A DNA stretch of 64,000 bases from Jatrophihabitans sp. (GTDB lineage Bacteria > Actinomycetota > Actinomycetes > Mycobacteriales > Jatrophihabitantaceae). Both the position numbers and the translations under genes were made by a program. The stretch lies in contig DASVQQ010000039.1 of assembly GCA_036389035.1 (NCBI GenBank), positions 186,001 through 250,000 of the forward strand, in the 5' to 3' direction. Within the stretch, counting starts at the first letter, position 1, and each line of letters starts with the position of its first letter. The notes beneath the pieces are model-generated. The model made no database searches and had not been told where the DNA came from. It was given only the letters and a program-made list of their open reading frames with translations. Below, in pieces: positions 7,871 through 15,559 of the stretch.

Positions 7871-9031
7871 GTGAGCGTTCCGGTCGCGTTGGGCATGCCA
7901 GCGGCGCCGCCGCCGGTGTTGGCGCCACGCAGGAAGTCCCGCAAGATCGCGGTGGGCTCGGTCGCCGTCGGCGGTGACGCGCAGATCTCGGTCCAGTCGA
8001 TGACGACGACCCTGACCTCTGACATCAACGCGACCCTGCAGCAGATCGCCGAACTCACCGCCACCGGCTGCGACATCGTCCGGGTGGCCTGCCCCAGCCA
8101 GGACGACGCCGACGCGTTGCCCGCGATCGCCAGGAAGAGCCAGATCCCGGTGATCGCCGATATCCATTTCCAGCCCAAGTACGTCTTCGCCGCCATCGAC
8201 GCCGGCTGCGCGGCGGTGCGGGTGAACCCGGGCAACATCCGCGCCTTCGACGACCAGGTCGGCGCCATCGCCCGCGCCGCGGCCGACGCCGGGGTGTCGA
8301 TCCGGATCGGGGTGAACGCCGGTTCGCTGGACAAGCGGCTGCTGGCCAAGTACGGCAAGGCGACTCCCGAGGCGCTGGTCGAGTCCGCGCTGTGGGAGGC
8401 GTCGCTGTTCGAGGAGCACGGCTTTCGCGAGTTCAAGATCTCGGTCAAGCACAACGACCCGGTGATCATGGTTCGGGCCTACGAGCTGCTGGCCGAGCAG
8501 TGCGACTACCCGCTGCACCTCGGAGTGACCGAGGCCGGGCCGGCGTTCCAGGGCACCATCAAGTCCGCGGTGGCCTTCGGCTCGCTGCTGAGCAAGGGCA
8601 TCGGCGACACCATCCGGGTGTCGCTGTCGGCGCCGCCGGTCGAGGAGGTCAAGGTCGGCCTGCAGATCCTGCAGTCGCTGAACCTGCGCCAGCGCAAGCT
8701 CGAGATCGTCTCCTGCCCGTCCTGCGGGCGGGCCCAGGTCGACGTCTACACCCTCGCCGAGAAGGTGACCGCCGGGCTGGAGGGCATCGAGGTGCCGCTG
8801 CGGGTCGCCGTGATGGGGTGCGTGGTGAACGGGCCGGGGGAGGCCCGCGAAGCCGACCTCGGGGTGGCCAGCGGCAATGGCAAGGGCCAGATCTTCGTCC
8901 GCGGCGAGGTCATCAAGACCGTGCCGGAGTCGATGATCGTCGAGACCCTGATCGAGGAGGCGCTGCGGATGGCCGAGGAGATGACCGCCGCCGGCGTGGG
9001 CTCCGGGGAGCCGACGGTCGCCGTCACCTGA
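7871..9031 (+). CDS. ispG: 4-hydroxy-3-methylbut-2-enyl diphosphate synthase
   Basis: IspG (GcpE) reductively converts MEcPP to HMBPP using a [4Fe-4S] cluster, the penultimate MEP step. The 386-residue protein has the TIM-barrel signatures QSMTTT, VRVACPSQDD, ADIHF, and RVNPGNI. The cluster region holds the Cys ligands SCPSCGR and MGCVVNGPGEA. The length and two-domain layout are those of the usual bacterial enzyme, without the plant or chlamydial insert. The GTG start at 7871 has GAGG upstream. It closes the dxr-rip1-fkbp-ispG cluster with about 100 bp after fkbp, in which an imperfect repeat (cagcacgaggccg) is visible. Confidence 0.97.
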   Translation: MSVPVALGMPAAPPPVLAPRRKSRKIAVGSVAVGGDAQISVQSMTTTLTSDINATLQQIAELTATGCDIVRVACPSQDDADALPAIARKSQIPVIADIHFQPKYVFAAIDAGCAAVRVNPGNIRAFDDQVGAIARAAADAGVSIRIGVNAGSLDKRLLAKYGKATPEALVESALWEASLFEEHGFREFKISVKHNDPVIMVRAYELLAEQCDYPLHLGVTEAGPAFQGTIKSAVAFGSLLSKGIGDTIRVSLSAPPVEEVKVGLQILQSLNLRQRKLEIVSCPSCGRAQVDVYTLAEKVTAGLEGIEVPLRVAVMGCVVNGPGEAREADLGVASGNGKGQIFVRGEVIKTVPESMIVETLIEEALRMAEEMTAAGVGSGEPTVAVT

Positions 9032-9089
9032 GCCGCCCGGCGTTAATCCGTTTGTGGCCGATCGGTCCGGCGGAGCAGACTCAGGTTTC

Positions 9090-10295
9090 GTGGACCTAGA
9101 ACTCAGACCTGGAACAACCGACGACCACGCCGAGATCCTGCGAGTGGACGGTGTCGCGTTCGGCGACCACTTCACCGAGCAGGACGCCGAGGACGCCCTG
9201 GGCGCCCAACCGCCGCAGTTCACGGTGGCCACCGTGGCGGATCAGATCGTCGGGGTCACCGGCCACTACGACTTCACCATGACGGTGCCCGGCGGCGGCG
9301 CGCTGCAGGTGCCCGGGGTCACCTGGGTGTCGGTGAGCCCGGTGCACCGGCGGCGCGGGGTGCTGCGGGCGCTGATGGACCGGCAGGTGCGCGACTTCGC
9401 AGCCCTTGGCGTTCCAGCCGCCATCCTGACCGCCAGCGAGGGCGGCATCTACGGCAGGTTCGGCTACGGTCCGGCCTCTTCGGTGCGCAAGACGGTGCTC
9501 GACCGGCGGGTCACCAGGCTCGTCCAGTCCGGGCAGAAGACCAGCGGCGAGGTGCAGGTGCTCAACGCCGAGCAGGCCCGGTCGGTGTTGCCGGAGCTGC
9601 ACCGCCGCTGGCGCGAGCAGGTGCCCGGCGCGCTCAACCGGACCGAGGCCTGGTGGGACCACCTGTTCCTGGACCGCGAGCAGCACCGGGGCGGGATGAG
9701 CGCCAAGTTCTACCTGACGCACCCGGAGGGCTATGTCAGCTACCGGGTCAAGGAGCAGTGGAACGACGGCATCGCGGCGTTGCAATGCCGGATCGTCGAC
9801 TACGTCATCAGCAGCACGGACGCCCATGCCGCGCTCTGGCAGGTGCTGCTGGGCATGGACCTGTTCGAGAGCATCGAGAGCCACCAGATCCCGGTCGATG
9901 ACCCGCTGCCGTTCCTGGTCAACGACTTTCGGCAGGTGCGCACCACCGCGGTCAACGATGGCGTGTGGGTGCGTCCGATCGACGCGGCGGCGACGCTGGC
10001 CGCGCGCACCTACCCGGTCGAGGTCGAGGCGGTGATCGAGGTGGTCGACCCGCTGCTGGGAGACCGGCGGCTGGTGCTGGCCGGCGGCCCGGACGGCGCC
10101 AGTTGCCGACCGACCGACCGGCCGGCGCAGGCCAGTTTCAGCCTGGCCGGCCTGGGCTCGGCCTATCTCGGCGGGCACCGGCTGAGCACCCTGGCCAGGG
10201 CCGGGGTGCTGCGCTGCGACGATCCCCGGCTGCTGTCCAGGCTCGAGCTGGCGTTCTCCACCGACCGGGCGCCGTTCTACGGCACGGCGTTCTAG
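9090..10295 (+). CDS. Eis-like GNAT N-acetyltransferase
   Basis: The protein has the three-part Eis arrangement. An N-terminal GNAT carries the acetyl-CoA loop HRRRGVLRALM and the ASEGGIYGRFGYGPA motif. A second, catalytically inert GNAT-like domain follows, then a C-terminal SCP2-like domain ending in a free carboxylate (DRAPFYGTAF). Eis enzymes acetylate amines of varied small molecules and proteins, and some confer aminoglycoside resistance; the substrate here is not predictable. GTG 9090 gives 401 residues, the family's usual length. An in-frame GTG at 9054 would add 12 residues; neither has a good ribosome-binding site. It lies between ispG and the DUF4081 GNAT, a pair usually adjacent in mycobacteria. 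Confidence 0.87.
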   Translation: MDLELRPGTTDDHAEILRVDGVAFGDHFTEQDAEDALGAQPPQFTVATVADQIVGVTGHYDFTMTVPGGGALQVPGVTWVSVSPVHRRRGVLRALMDRQVRDFAALGVPAAILTASEGGIYGRFGYGPASSVRKTVLDRRVTRLVQSGQKTSGEVQVLNAEQARSVLPELHRRWREQVPGALNRTEAWWDHLFLDREQHRGGMSAKFYLTHPEGYVSYRVKEQWNDGIAALQCRIVDYVISSTDAHAALWQVLLGMDLFESIESHQIPVDDPLPFLVNDFRQVRTTAVNDGVWVRPIDAAATLAARTYPVEVEAVIEVVDPLLGDRRLVLAGGPDGASCRPTDRPAQASFSLAGLGSAYLGGHRLSTLARAGVLRCDDPRLLSRLELAFSTDRAPFYGTAF

Positions 10296-10395
10296 GGGGC
10301 CGTTCGGCAATGCCGGGCAGCTGAATGCCCGTGCTCGGACGCGCTCAACCGAGCGCCGGTGCGCCGTAGGCCCGAGCTGGCGGTACTTTTTGTGC

Positions 10396-11247
10396 ATGAC
10401 CTTGATTCAGGTCCAGCCCCGGGTGCTGATGGCTGCCGACGAGCTGGCGGTGCGGTCGCTGGTGCGGCGCGCCCCGGTGCTCAACTGCGTCGTCGGCGCC
10501 CGCGTGCAGCGTGCCCCGGACCTGAATCCCCAGCGGCTGGGCGGCTACCTGTGGGGTCTCGGGGACTCCGGTGAGCAGTTGCGGGCGGCGGCCTTCGCGG
10601 GCGGCAACCTGATCCCGGTGGGTGAGGACCTCGGCGCCCTGGAGCTGATCGCCGGCCAGCTGGCCCGCAACCGCCGCGGCTGCTCGTCGATCGTGGGCGC
10701 GGCCGAGTCGGTCGAGGCCATGTGGTCGGTGCTGTCCCGGCGTTGGGGTCCGGCGCGAGCGGTGCGGGCCAACCAGCCGTTGCTGTACGCCGACTCGCCG
10801 GCCGACGTCGAACCGGACAGCCGGGTCCGCCCGGTGCACCCGGGCGAGCTTCCCCGCTTCCTGCCGGCGGCGGTGTCGATGTTCACCGAGGAACTCGGCA
10901 TGTCACCGACCGGTCAGGACGCCGGCCGCGGCTATCGGGCCCGGGTGGCCGAGCTGATCGACGCCGGCCGGGCCTTCGCCCGCTTCGACGCCCGGGGCGA
11001 GGTCGAGTTCAAGGCCGAGATCGGGGTGTTGGGCAGCGAGACGGCGCAGATCCAAGGAGTCTGGGTACGTCCGGACCTGCGCGGGCGGGGGATCGGCACG
11101 GCGGCGATGGCGACGGTGCTGACGTTGGCCCTGCAACGCGCCCCGTCGGTCAGCCTGTACGTCAACGACTACAACATCGCCGGACGCCGGCTCTATGACC
11201 GGCTCGGCATGCGCCAGATCAGCACGCTGCGCACAGTGCTGTTCTGA
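10396..11247 (+). CDS. GNAT acetyltransferase with DUF4081 N-terminal domain
   Basis: The 283-residue product resembles the conserved actinobacterial protein encoded beside ispG (Rv2867c-like in M. tuberculosis). Residues 1-130 form the DUF4081-type domain (NCVVGARV, LGGYLWGLGD, GGNLIPVG). The C-terminal GNAT fold has the acetyl-CoA loop VWVRPDLRGRGIG and the terminal motif YVNDYNIAGRRLYDRLGM. Substrates are unknown, though the tandem-domain layout suggests a small-molecule or protein acetyltransferase. ATG 10396 is preferred over a TTG two codons upstream. Confidence 0.9.
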   Translation: MTLIQVQPRVLMAADELAVRSLVRRAPVLNCVVGARVQRAPDLNPQRLGGYLWGLGDSGEQLRAAAFAGGNLIPVGEDLGALELIAGQLARNRRGCSSIVGAAESVEAMWSVLSRRWGPARAVRANQPLLYADSPADVEPDSRVRPVHPGELPRFLPAAVSMFTEELGMSPTGQDAGRGYRARVAELIDAGRAFARFDARGEVEFKAEIGVLGSETAQIQGVWVRPDLRGRGIGTAAMATVLTLALQRAPSVSLYVNDYNIAGRRLYDRLGMRQISTLRTVLF

Positions 11248-11309
11248 AGGTGACGGGCAACGCTCGTAGCGACGCTACTTCGTCAGAGCCGTGTGGTAAT
11301 TCATCGAGC

Positions 11310-12023
11310 ATGACTTTGGACGCGGTGATCTTCGACTGGGGCGGCACGCTCACCCCCTGGCACACCATCGACCCCTTCGAGTGCTGGCTGGCGGTGACCG
11401 CCGACGAGACGCAGGCAGCGGCCCTGCACGCCGCCGAGAGCAGCGTCTGGGCAGCGATCAAGGACGACGAGCACCGCAGCGGCACCTTCGACCAGATCCT
11501 GGAGCAGGCCGCGCTGACGCTGACCGAGCAGCAGCTGCGCACCTACTACCAGTGGTGGGACGCCCACAGCTACACCGACCCGGCGGTGCCGGAGCTGTTC
11601 GGGGCGCTGCGCAAGCGCGGCCTCAAGGTCGGGGTGCTGTCCAACACGACCTGGCCGGCCGCCGAGCACCAGCGGATCTTTGCCCGCGACGGCGTCGACC
11701 ACCTGATCGACGGGGCGGTGTACTCCTCCGAGATCGCCTGGGCCAAGCCGCATCCGCAGGCGTTCCGGGCCGCGCTGGACGCGGTGGGCGTCACCGACCC
11801 GGCGCGGGCGGTGTACGTCGGCGACCGGCTTTTCGAGGACGTCTTCGGCGCCAACCGGGTCGGCATGCACGCCGTGCTGGTGCCGCACAGCGACATCCCG
11901 GTGGCCCAGACCACCGGGATCGAGGGCACCCCGGACGCGGTGGTGCACGAGCTGCTCGATCTGGTGCCGCTGCTCGATGGCTGGCTGGCCGGCGGGTTGC
12001 CGGCGCGTGGCCGTCCGACCTAG
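11310..12023 (+). CDS. HAD-superfamily hydrolase (subfamily IA)
   Basis: The 237-residue protein shows the HAD motifs: I, FDWGGTLTP near residue 8, with the nucleophile Asp; II, GVLSNTTW; III, the conserved Lys in AKPHPQAF; and IV, VYVGDRLFEDVFGA. A helical cap lies between motifs I and II. Members dephosphorylate small phosphorylated metabolites, and the DWGGT form of motif I is common among uncharacterised phosphoglycolate-phosphatase-like enzymes. The start at 11310 places motif I at the usual N-terminal position. It is co-directional with, and 62 bp behind, the GNAT gene. The substrate cannot be inferred. Confidence 0.9.
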   Translation: MTLDAVIFDWGGTLTPWHTIDPFECWLAVTADETQAAALHAAESSVWAAIKDDEHRSGTFDQILEQAALTLTEQQLRTYYQWWDAHSYTDPAVPELFGALRKRGLKVGVLSNTTWPAAEHQRIFARDGVDHLIDGAVYSSEIAWAKPHPQAFRAALDAVGVTDPARAVYVGDRLFEDVFGANRVGMHAVLVPHSDIPVAQTTGIEGTPDAVVHELLDLVPLLDGWLAGGLPARGRPT

Positions 12024-12065
12024 CGGCGCCGGACCGCTGACTACAGACCCGGGCTGGACCGCTGA

Positions 12066-12638
12066 CTACAGGCCCGGGAAGGCGACCGTCGGGGTGGCCG
12101 GACTGAGCAGCGAGCGCCACTCGGTGGCGTTCAGGGCGGCGGTGTTCAACCCGGCCAGCGCCTGCCGCCGCAGGCTGGCGTGCGCGGCAGCGCTGAGCGC
12201 CGGACCGCCTGAGCCGTTCGCGCCGGAACCGTTCGAGCCGGTCGCGTTCGAGCCGGTCGCGCTCGAGCCGTTCGCGCCCGACGGCTTCAGGCCGGCTGCC
12301 GCGGCCAGCACCGGCGCCACCAGCAGGTAGCGGTACGCGGCCGCGCAGTCCTGTTCGAGTTCCAGCGCCCAGCGTTGGGCGTCGGCCGGCGCGGTCACCG
12401 GCTGGGCCGGGGTGTAGCTGGCTTCGGCCGGCGCCGGGCTGGCCCGCCGAGCCGCGATCTGGGCCATCAGCTCGTCGCGGGTGTGCCGGTGGCGCGCTTC
12501 CAGCAGTCGGGCCAGCCGAGCCTGGCCGGGGTCGCGCAACTCCACCCCGATCACCGGATAGCCGAAGACCGCGGCGTGCTGGGCGGCCAGCACCCGCTGC
12601 AGCGCCTGCACCACGGCGTCCTGGCCGGGGGCGGTCAT
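12066..12638 (-). CDS. DUF4439 ferritin-like protein
   Basis: The 190-residue protein begins MTAPGQDAVVQALQRVLAAQ and has helical segments with HAAVFGYPVIG and HRHTRDELM, typical of the DUF4439 ferritin-like bundle. About 25 residues of a Ser/Ala/Thr/Asn/Gly linker, encoded by 15-bp tandem repeats, separate the helices (12211-12270). The scattered Glu/His residues could bind metal, but no full EXXH pair is evident. The ATG at 12638 overlaps the stop of the upstream Tat-exported protein as ATGA, so the two are translationally coupled and probably function together. Confidence 0.8.
   Translation of the reverse strand: MTAPGQDAVVQALQRVLAAQHAAVFGYPVIGVELRDPGQARLARLLEARHRHTRDELMAQIAARRASPAPAEASYTPAQPVTAPADAQRWALELEQDCAAAYRYLLVAPVLAAAAGLKPSGANGSSATGSNATGSNGSGANGSGGPALSAAAHASLRRQALAGLNTAALNATEWRSLLSPATPTVAFPGL
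12211..12270. repeat. 4 x 15-bp imperfect tandem repeat inside the DUF4439 gene
   Basis: Units begin at 12211, 12226, 12241 and 12256 and share the core TTCGAGCCG or TTCGCGCCG. On the minus strand they encode the Gly/Ser/Asn/Ala/Thr linker of the DUF4439 protein, so the period keeps the reading frame. Confidence 0.7.
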
Positions 12639-13180
12639 GAGAGCACCTGGGCATGGCTGGTCAGGCACGCGGCGATGCTGCCCAGCAGCGGCAGCACCTC
12701 CGCGGCGTGCGCTTCGGTGGCCGGCCAGTCCAGGCAGGCCAGGGTGGTGGCAGCAGCCGCGGCCCTGCTGGCCGAGGCCAGCGCCGAGACGCTGTCCGGG
12801 ACACTCGCGCCCGACGAGGGGCTGCCGGCAGGCGCGGTGGTGGCGGGCGCCGAGCTGGTGACGGGCGCCGAACTGGTGACGGCCAATCGCCAGCCCGGAT
12901 AGTGCTGCAGCACCGCGCGCAAACCCTGGCCGTGCGCCGCCACGTCGGCACGCAATCCGGCCAGCGCGGGGTGCCCGGCCTGGCTCGCCAGCGCCTGGTC
13001 ATAACCGGCCAGCAGGCGCCGCTGCCGGGCCAGGGCGGCGGTCAGCGCGACCGGCGGCGGTGGCGGCGGCGAGGCGATCTTGCGCTTGACGGGCCTGGTC
13101 AGGCCGAGCAGCGCGCCGCCGCCGAGAGCGGTCACCAGCAATGCCCGGTTCAACAGCGTTCTACGGGAGATGTCGGCCAT
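12635..13180 (-). CDS. Tat-exported hypothetical protein
   Basis: A twin-arginine signal starts the 181-residue protein: ISRRTLLNRALL followed by a hydrophobic stretch (VTALGGGALLGL), then a Pro-rich linker (PPPPPP). The mature part is Ala-rich and helical with no recognised domain. A Thr/Ala/Pro/Ser low-complexity stretch lies in its middle (SSAPVTSSAPATTAPAG). It is directly upstream of, and overlaps, the DUF4439 ferritin-like gene. Pairing of a Tat substrate with a ferritin-like protein is seen in other actinobacteria, but the role is unknown. It is divergent from rimP, with about 115 bp between them. Confidence 0.75.
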   Translation of the reverse strand: MADISRRTLLNRALLVTALGGGALLGLTRPVKRKIASPPPPPPVALTAALARQRRLLAGYDQALASQAGHPALAGLRADVAAHGQGLRAVLQHYPGWRLAVTSSAPVTSSAPATTAPAGSPSSGASVPDSVSALASASRAAAAATTLACLDWPATEAHAAEVLPLLGSIAACLTSHAQVLS

Positions 13181-13294
13181 GGCGCGAGCAGTCTCTCAGA
13201 TGCTTGTAAGCTGGTAAGACAGCTTTCGAAGCTGGCGCGCCGGACTTCACCGGGCATTCTTGGCCATAACTGGACACCGACGGGAGCGCCCGAC

Positions 13295-13942
13295 ATGACT
13301 GCGCGAACGCCGCAACGTCAACAGCTGATCGAACTGATCAGCCCGGTCATCACCGCAGCGGGATATGACCTCGACGACCTCTCGGTGACTGCCGCCGGCC
13401 GCCGGAGCCTCATCCGGGTAAGCGTCGACGGTGACCACGGCATCGACCTCGACGCGGTCGCCACCATCTCGCGCACGATCTCCGAGGTGCTCGACGACGA
13501 CAACGGCGGCGGCGTGGGCTTCGCCGGCCCTTACGTGTTGGAGGTCAGCTCGCCGGGCGTCGACCGGCCGCTGACCGAGCCCCGCCACTGGCGCCGCGCC
13601 ACCGGCCGGCTGGTCACGGTGGACGTCGAGGGCCGGCCGCTCACCGGGCGGATCGTGAGCGTCGAGGACTCCGCCGTGGTGCTCGACGTCGCCGGCGCAC
13701 AGCGCCGCCTGCCGATGGCCGAGCTGGGTCCCGGACGGGTGCAGGTGGAGTTCTCCCGGCCGGGCGAGCCCGAACCGGACGACGCCGATGACCTGAGCGA
13801 CGTCGATGACCTGAGCGACGTCGATGACCCGAACAACGTCGATGACCTCAGCGACGTCGATGACCCGAACGACGCGGACGACGACGCCGACCTCGGCAGC
13901 GACGACCTTGATCACCACCAGAACGACGAGAAGGAGGCCTGA
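13295..13942 (+). CDS. rimP: Ribosome maturation factor RimP
   Basis: RimP helps assemble the 30S subunit. The N-terminal alpha-beta domain (RQQLIELISPVITAAGYDL... RVSVDG, residues 8-75) contains the family motif YVLEVSSPGVDRPL near residue 85, and the C-terminal SH3-like domain ends near residue 155. The protein is unusually long (215 aa) because of a very acidic C-terminal tail from about residue 160, encoded in part by five 18-bp repeats. ATG 13295 is the only start close to the domain. It opens the rimP-nusA-ylxR-infB-rbfA cluster, with nusA 3 bp behind. Confidence 0.95.
   Translation: MTARTPQRQQLIELISPVITAAGYDLDDLSVTAAGRRSLIRVSVDGDHGIDLDAVATISRTISEVLDDDNGGGVGFAGPYVLEVSSPGVDRPLTEPRHWRRATGRLVTVDVEGRPLTGRIVSVEDSAVVLDVAGAQRRLPMAELGPGRVQVEFSRPGEPEPDDADDLSDVDDLSDVDDPNNVDDLSDVDDPNDADDDADLGSDDLDHHQNDEKEA
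13787..13876 (+). repeat. 5 x 18-bp coding tandem repeat (RimP acidic tail)
   Basis: Units starting at 13787, 13805, 13823, 13841 and 13859 encode six-residue repeats of the type DDLSDV or DDPNNV. The first two copies are identical and the others differ at a few bases, so the repeat has expanded in frame and then drifted. Confidence 0.9.
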
Positions 13943-13945
13943 GCC

Positions 13946-15040
13946 ATGGTCTCAGTGGACATCGCGGCACTGCGCAGCATCGAGCGGGAGAAGGAGATCT
14001 CCTTCGAGACCGTGCTGCAGGCGTTGGAGACGGCGCTGCTGACCGCGTACCGGCACACCAACCACCCGATGCCGCATGCGCGGGTCGAGATCGACTCCAA
14101 GACGGGCGCGGTCACCGTCTGGGCCGCGGAGTACTCAGCCGACGGCGAGCTGGTCGAGGAGTTCGACGACACCCCCACCGACTTCGGCCGGATCGCGGCG
14201 ATGACCGCCAAGCAGGTGATCATGCAGCGGTTGCGCGACGCCGAGCACGAGCACACCTACGGCGAGTACTCCGGCCACGAGGGCGACATCGTCACCGGCG
14301 TCATCCAGGCCGACGCCCAGGCATCCCAGCGCGGGCTGGTGCTGGTCAACCTGGGCAAGGTCGAGGCCGTCCTGCCGCAGTCGGAGCAGGTGCCTGGCGA
14401 GGTCTACGAGCACGGCACCCGGATCAAGAGCTACGTGGTCTCGGTGACCCGTGGCATGCGGGGCCTGCAGATCACCCTCAGCCGGACGCACCCGAGCCTG
14501 GTCAAGAAGCTGTTCGCCTTGGAGGTCCCCGAGATCGCCGACGGCAGCGTCGAGATCATGGCGGTGGCGCGCGAGTCCGGCCACCGGACCAAGATCGCGG
14601 TGCGCAGCCGGGTGGAGGGGCTCAACGCCAAGGGCGCCTGCATCGGGCCGATGGGGCAGCGGGTTCGCAACGTGGTGGCCGAGCTGCACGGTGAGAAGAT
14701 CGACATCATCGACTACGACGAGAACCCGGCGACGTTCGTCGGCAACGCGCTCTCGCCCGCCGCCGCCCGGGAGGTCCGGGTCATCGACCCGGTCGCCAAG
14801 GCCGCGCGGGTGGTGGTGCCCGACTACCAGCTGTCGCTGGCGATCGGACGCGAGGGCCAGAACGCCCGGCTGGCCGCCCGGTTGACCGGCTGGCGGATCG
14901 ACATCCACTCCGACGCCGAGCCGGTCGAGCCCGCCGCGGCCCCTGCTGACGAATGGGATGACGAGCCGGCAGTCGACATCCGGCCGGCGCCGCGCGAATC
15001 CGATCGACTGGTGGCCGAATCCGGCGCTGGTGGGGAGTAG
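13946..15040 (+). CDS. nusA: Transcription termination/antitermination factor NusA
   Basis: NusA binds RNA polymerase and nascent RNA, modulating pausing, termination and antitermination. The 364-residue protein contains the N-terminal RNAP-binding domain (IEREKEISFETVLQALE), an S1 domain (about 130-200, beginning near EGDIVTGVIQ) and two KH domains, the first with GACIGPMGQRVRNV and the second with LAIGREGQNARLAARLTGW. There is no C-terminal acidic repeat domain, as is normal for actinobacteria; the tail is Pro/Glu-rich. It starts 3 bp behind rimP and is cotranscribed with it. Confidence 0.97.
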   Translation: MVSVDIAALRSIEREKEISFETVLQALETALLTAYRHTNHPMPHARVEIDSKTGAVTVWAAEYSADGELVEEFDDTPTDFGRIAAMTAKQVIMQRLRDAEHEHTYGEYSGHEGDIVTGVIQADAQASQRGLVLVNLGKVEAVLPQSEQVPGEVYEHGTRIKSYVVSVTRGMRGLQITLSRTHPSLVKKLFALEVPEIADGSVEIMAVARESGHRTKIAVRSRVEGLNAKGACIGPMGQRVRNVVAELHGEKIDIIDYDENPATFVGNALSPAAAREVRVIDPVAKAARVVVPDYQLSLAIGREGQNARLAARLTGWRIDIHSDAEPVEPAAAPADEWDDEPAVDIRPAPRESDRLVAESGAGGE

Positions 15041-15389
15041 CATTGTCTCTGGCCGTCAGCTCGACGGTGGCCAGCTCGATGACGCGCGCGTTCTGCGTAC
15101 CTGCATCGGCTGCCGCCAGCGAGCACCGGCCACCGATCTGCTTCGCGTTGTGGCGGGGCCAGCAGCGTCCACCGAGGTCGGCGGCTCTTCGAGTCCGCCG
15201 GTCCTGCCGGTCCAGGTGTTGCCGGACCCGCGACGCCGTGCCGCCGGACGGGGAGCCTGGCTTCACCCGGTCATCGGATGCATGGAACTCGCCGAGCGTC
15301 GTCGGGCGTTCGGACGGGCGTTGCGCAGCACCGCCCACCTGGACGCCACGCCGGTTCGGAAGTATGTCGAGTCGATCACCGGGTCATAG
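15030..15389 (+). CDS. ylxR: YlxR/DUF448 RNA-binding protein
   Basis: The small YlxR fold is recognised by RTCIGCRQRAPATDLLRVV near the N-terminus and by GRGAWLHP...C...A..RRAFGRALR in the second half. YlxR is a probable RNA-binding or nucleoid-associated protein usually encoded between nusA and infB, as here. The start is uncertain: no ATG precedes the domain in frame, and GTG 15030, inside the end of nusA, is the best choice (119 aa). A Ser/Pro insertion (about residues 50-65) makes it slightly longer than usual. Confidence 0.85.
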   Translation: MGSSIVSGRQLDGGQLDDARVLRTCIGCRQRAPATDLLRVVAGPAASTEVGGSSSPPVLPVQVLPDPRRRAAGRGAWLHPVIGCMELAERRRAFGRALRSTAHLDATPVRKYVESITGS

Positions 15390-15466
15390 ACCGGTGTTCG
15401 GGTCGTGGATTGCCCTCTTGTCAGCTCCCGCCTGACGGGTACGCAGCGAATGTGAGAAGAAGAGCT

Positions 15467-15512
15467 ATGAGCACCCGATGAAGCGCCAGTCATGATTGCG
15501 TTTCCCACCTAA
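15467..15512 (+). promoter_or_regulatory. Chain of three overlapping micro-ORFs in the infB leader
   Basis: ATG 15467 to TGA 15481 encodes MSTR. ATG 15478 to TGA 15495 encodes MKRQS. ATG 15492 to TAA 15512 encodes MIAFPT. Each stop overlaps the next start as ATGA. A purine-rich AGAAGAAG lies just before the first ATG, and the infB ribosome-binding site (AAAGGAG) follows about 35 bases after the last stop. The arrangement looks like a translated leader or a relay delivering ribosomes toward infB. Confidence 0.5.
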
Positions 15513-15559
15513 ATCGGGACCGTGCGGGCTTACCGCCGGTCCTGCGACAAAGGAGTCCA

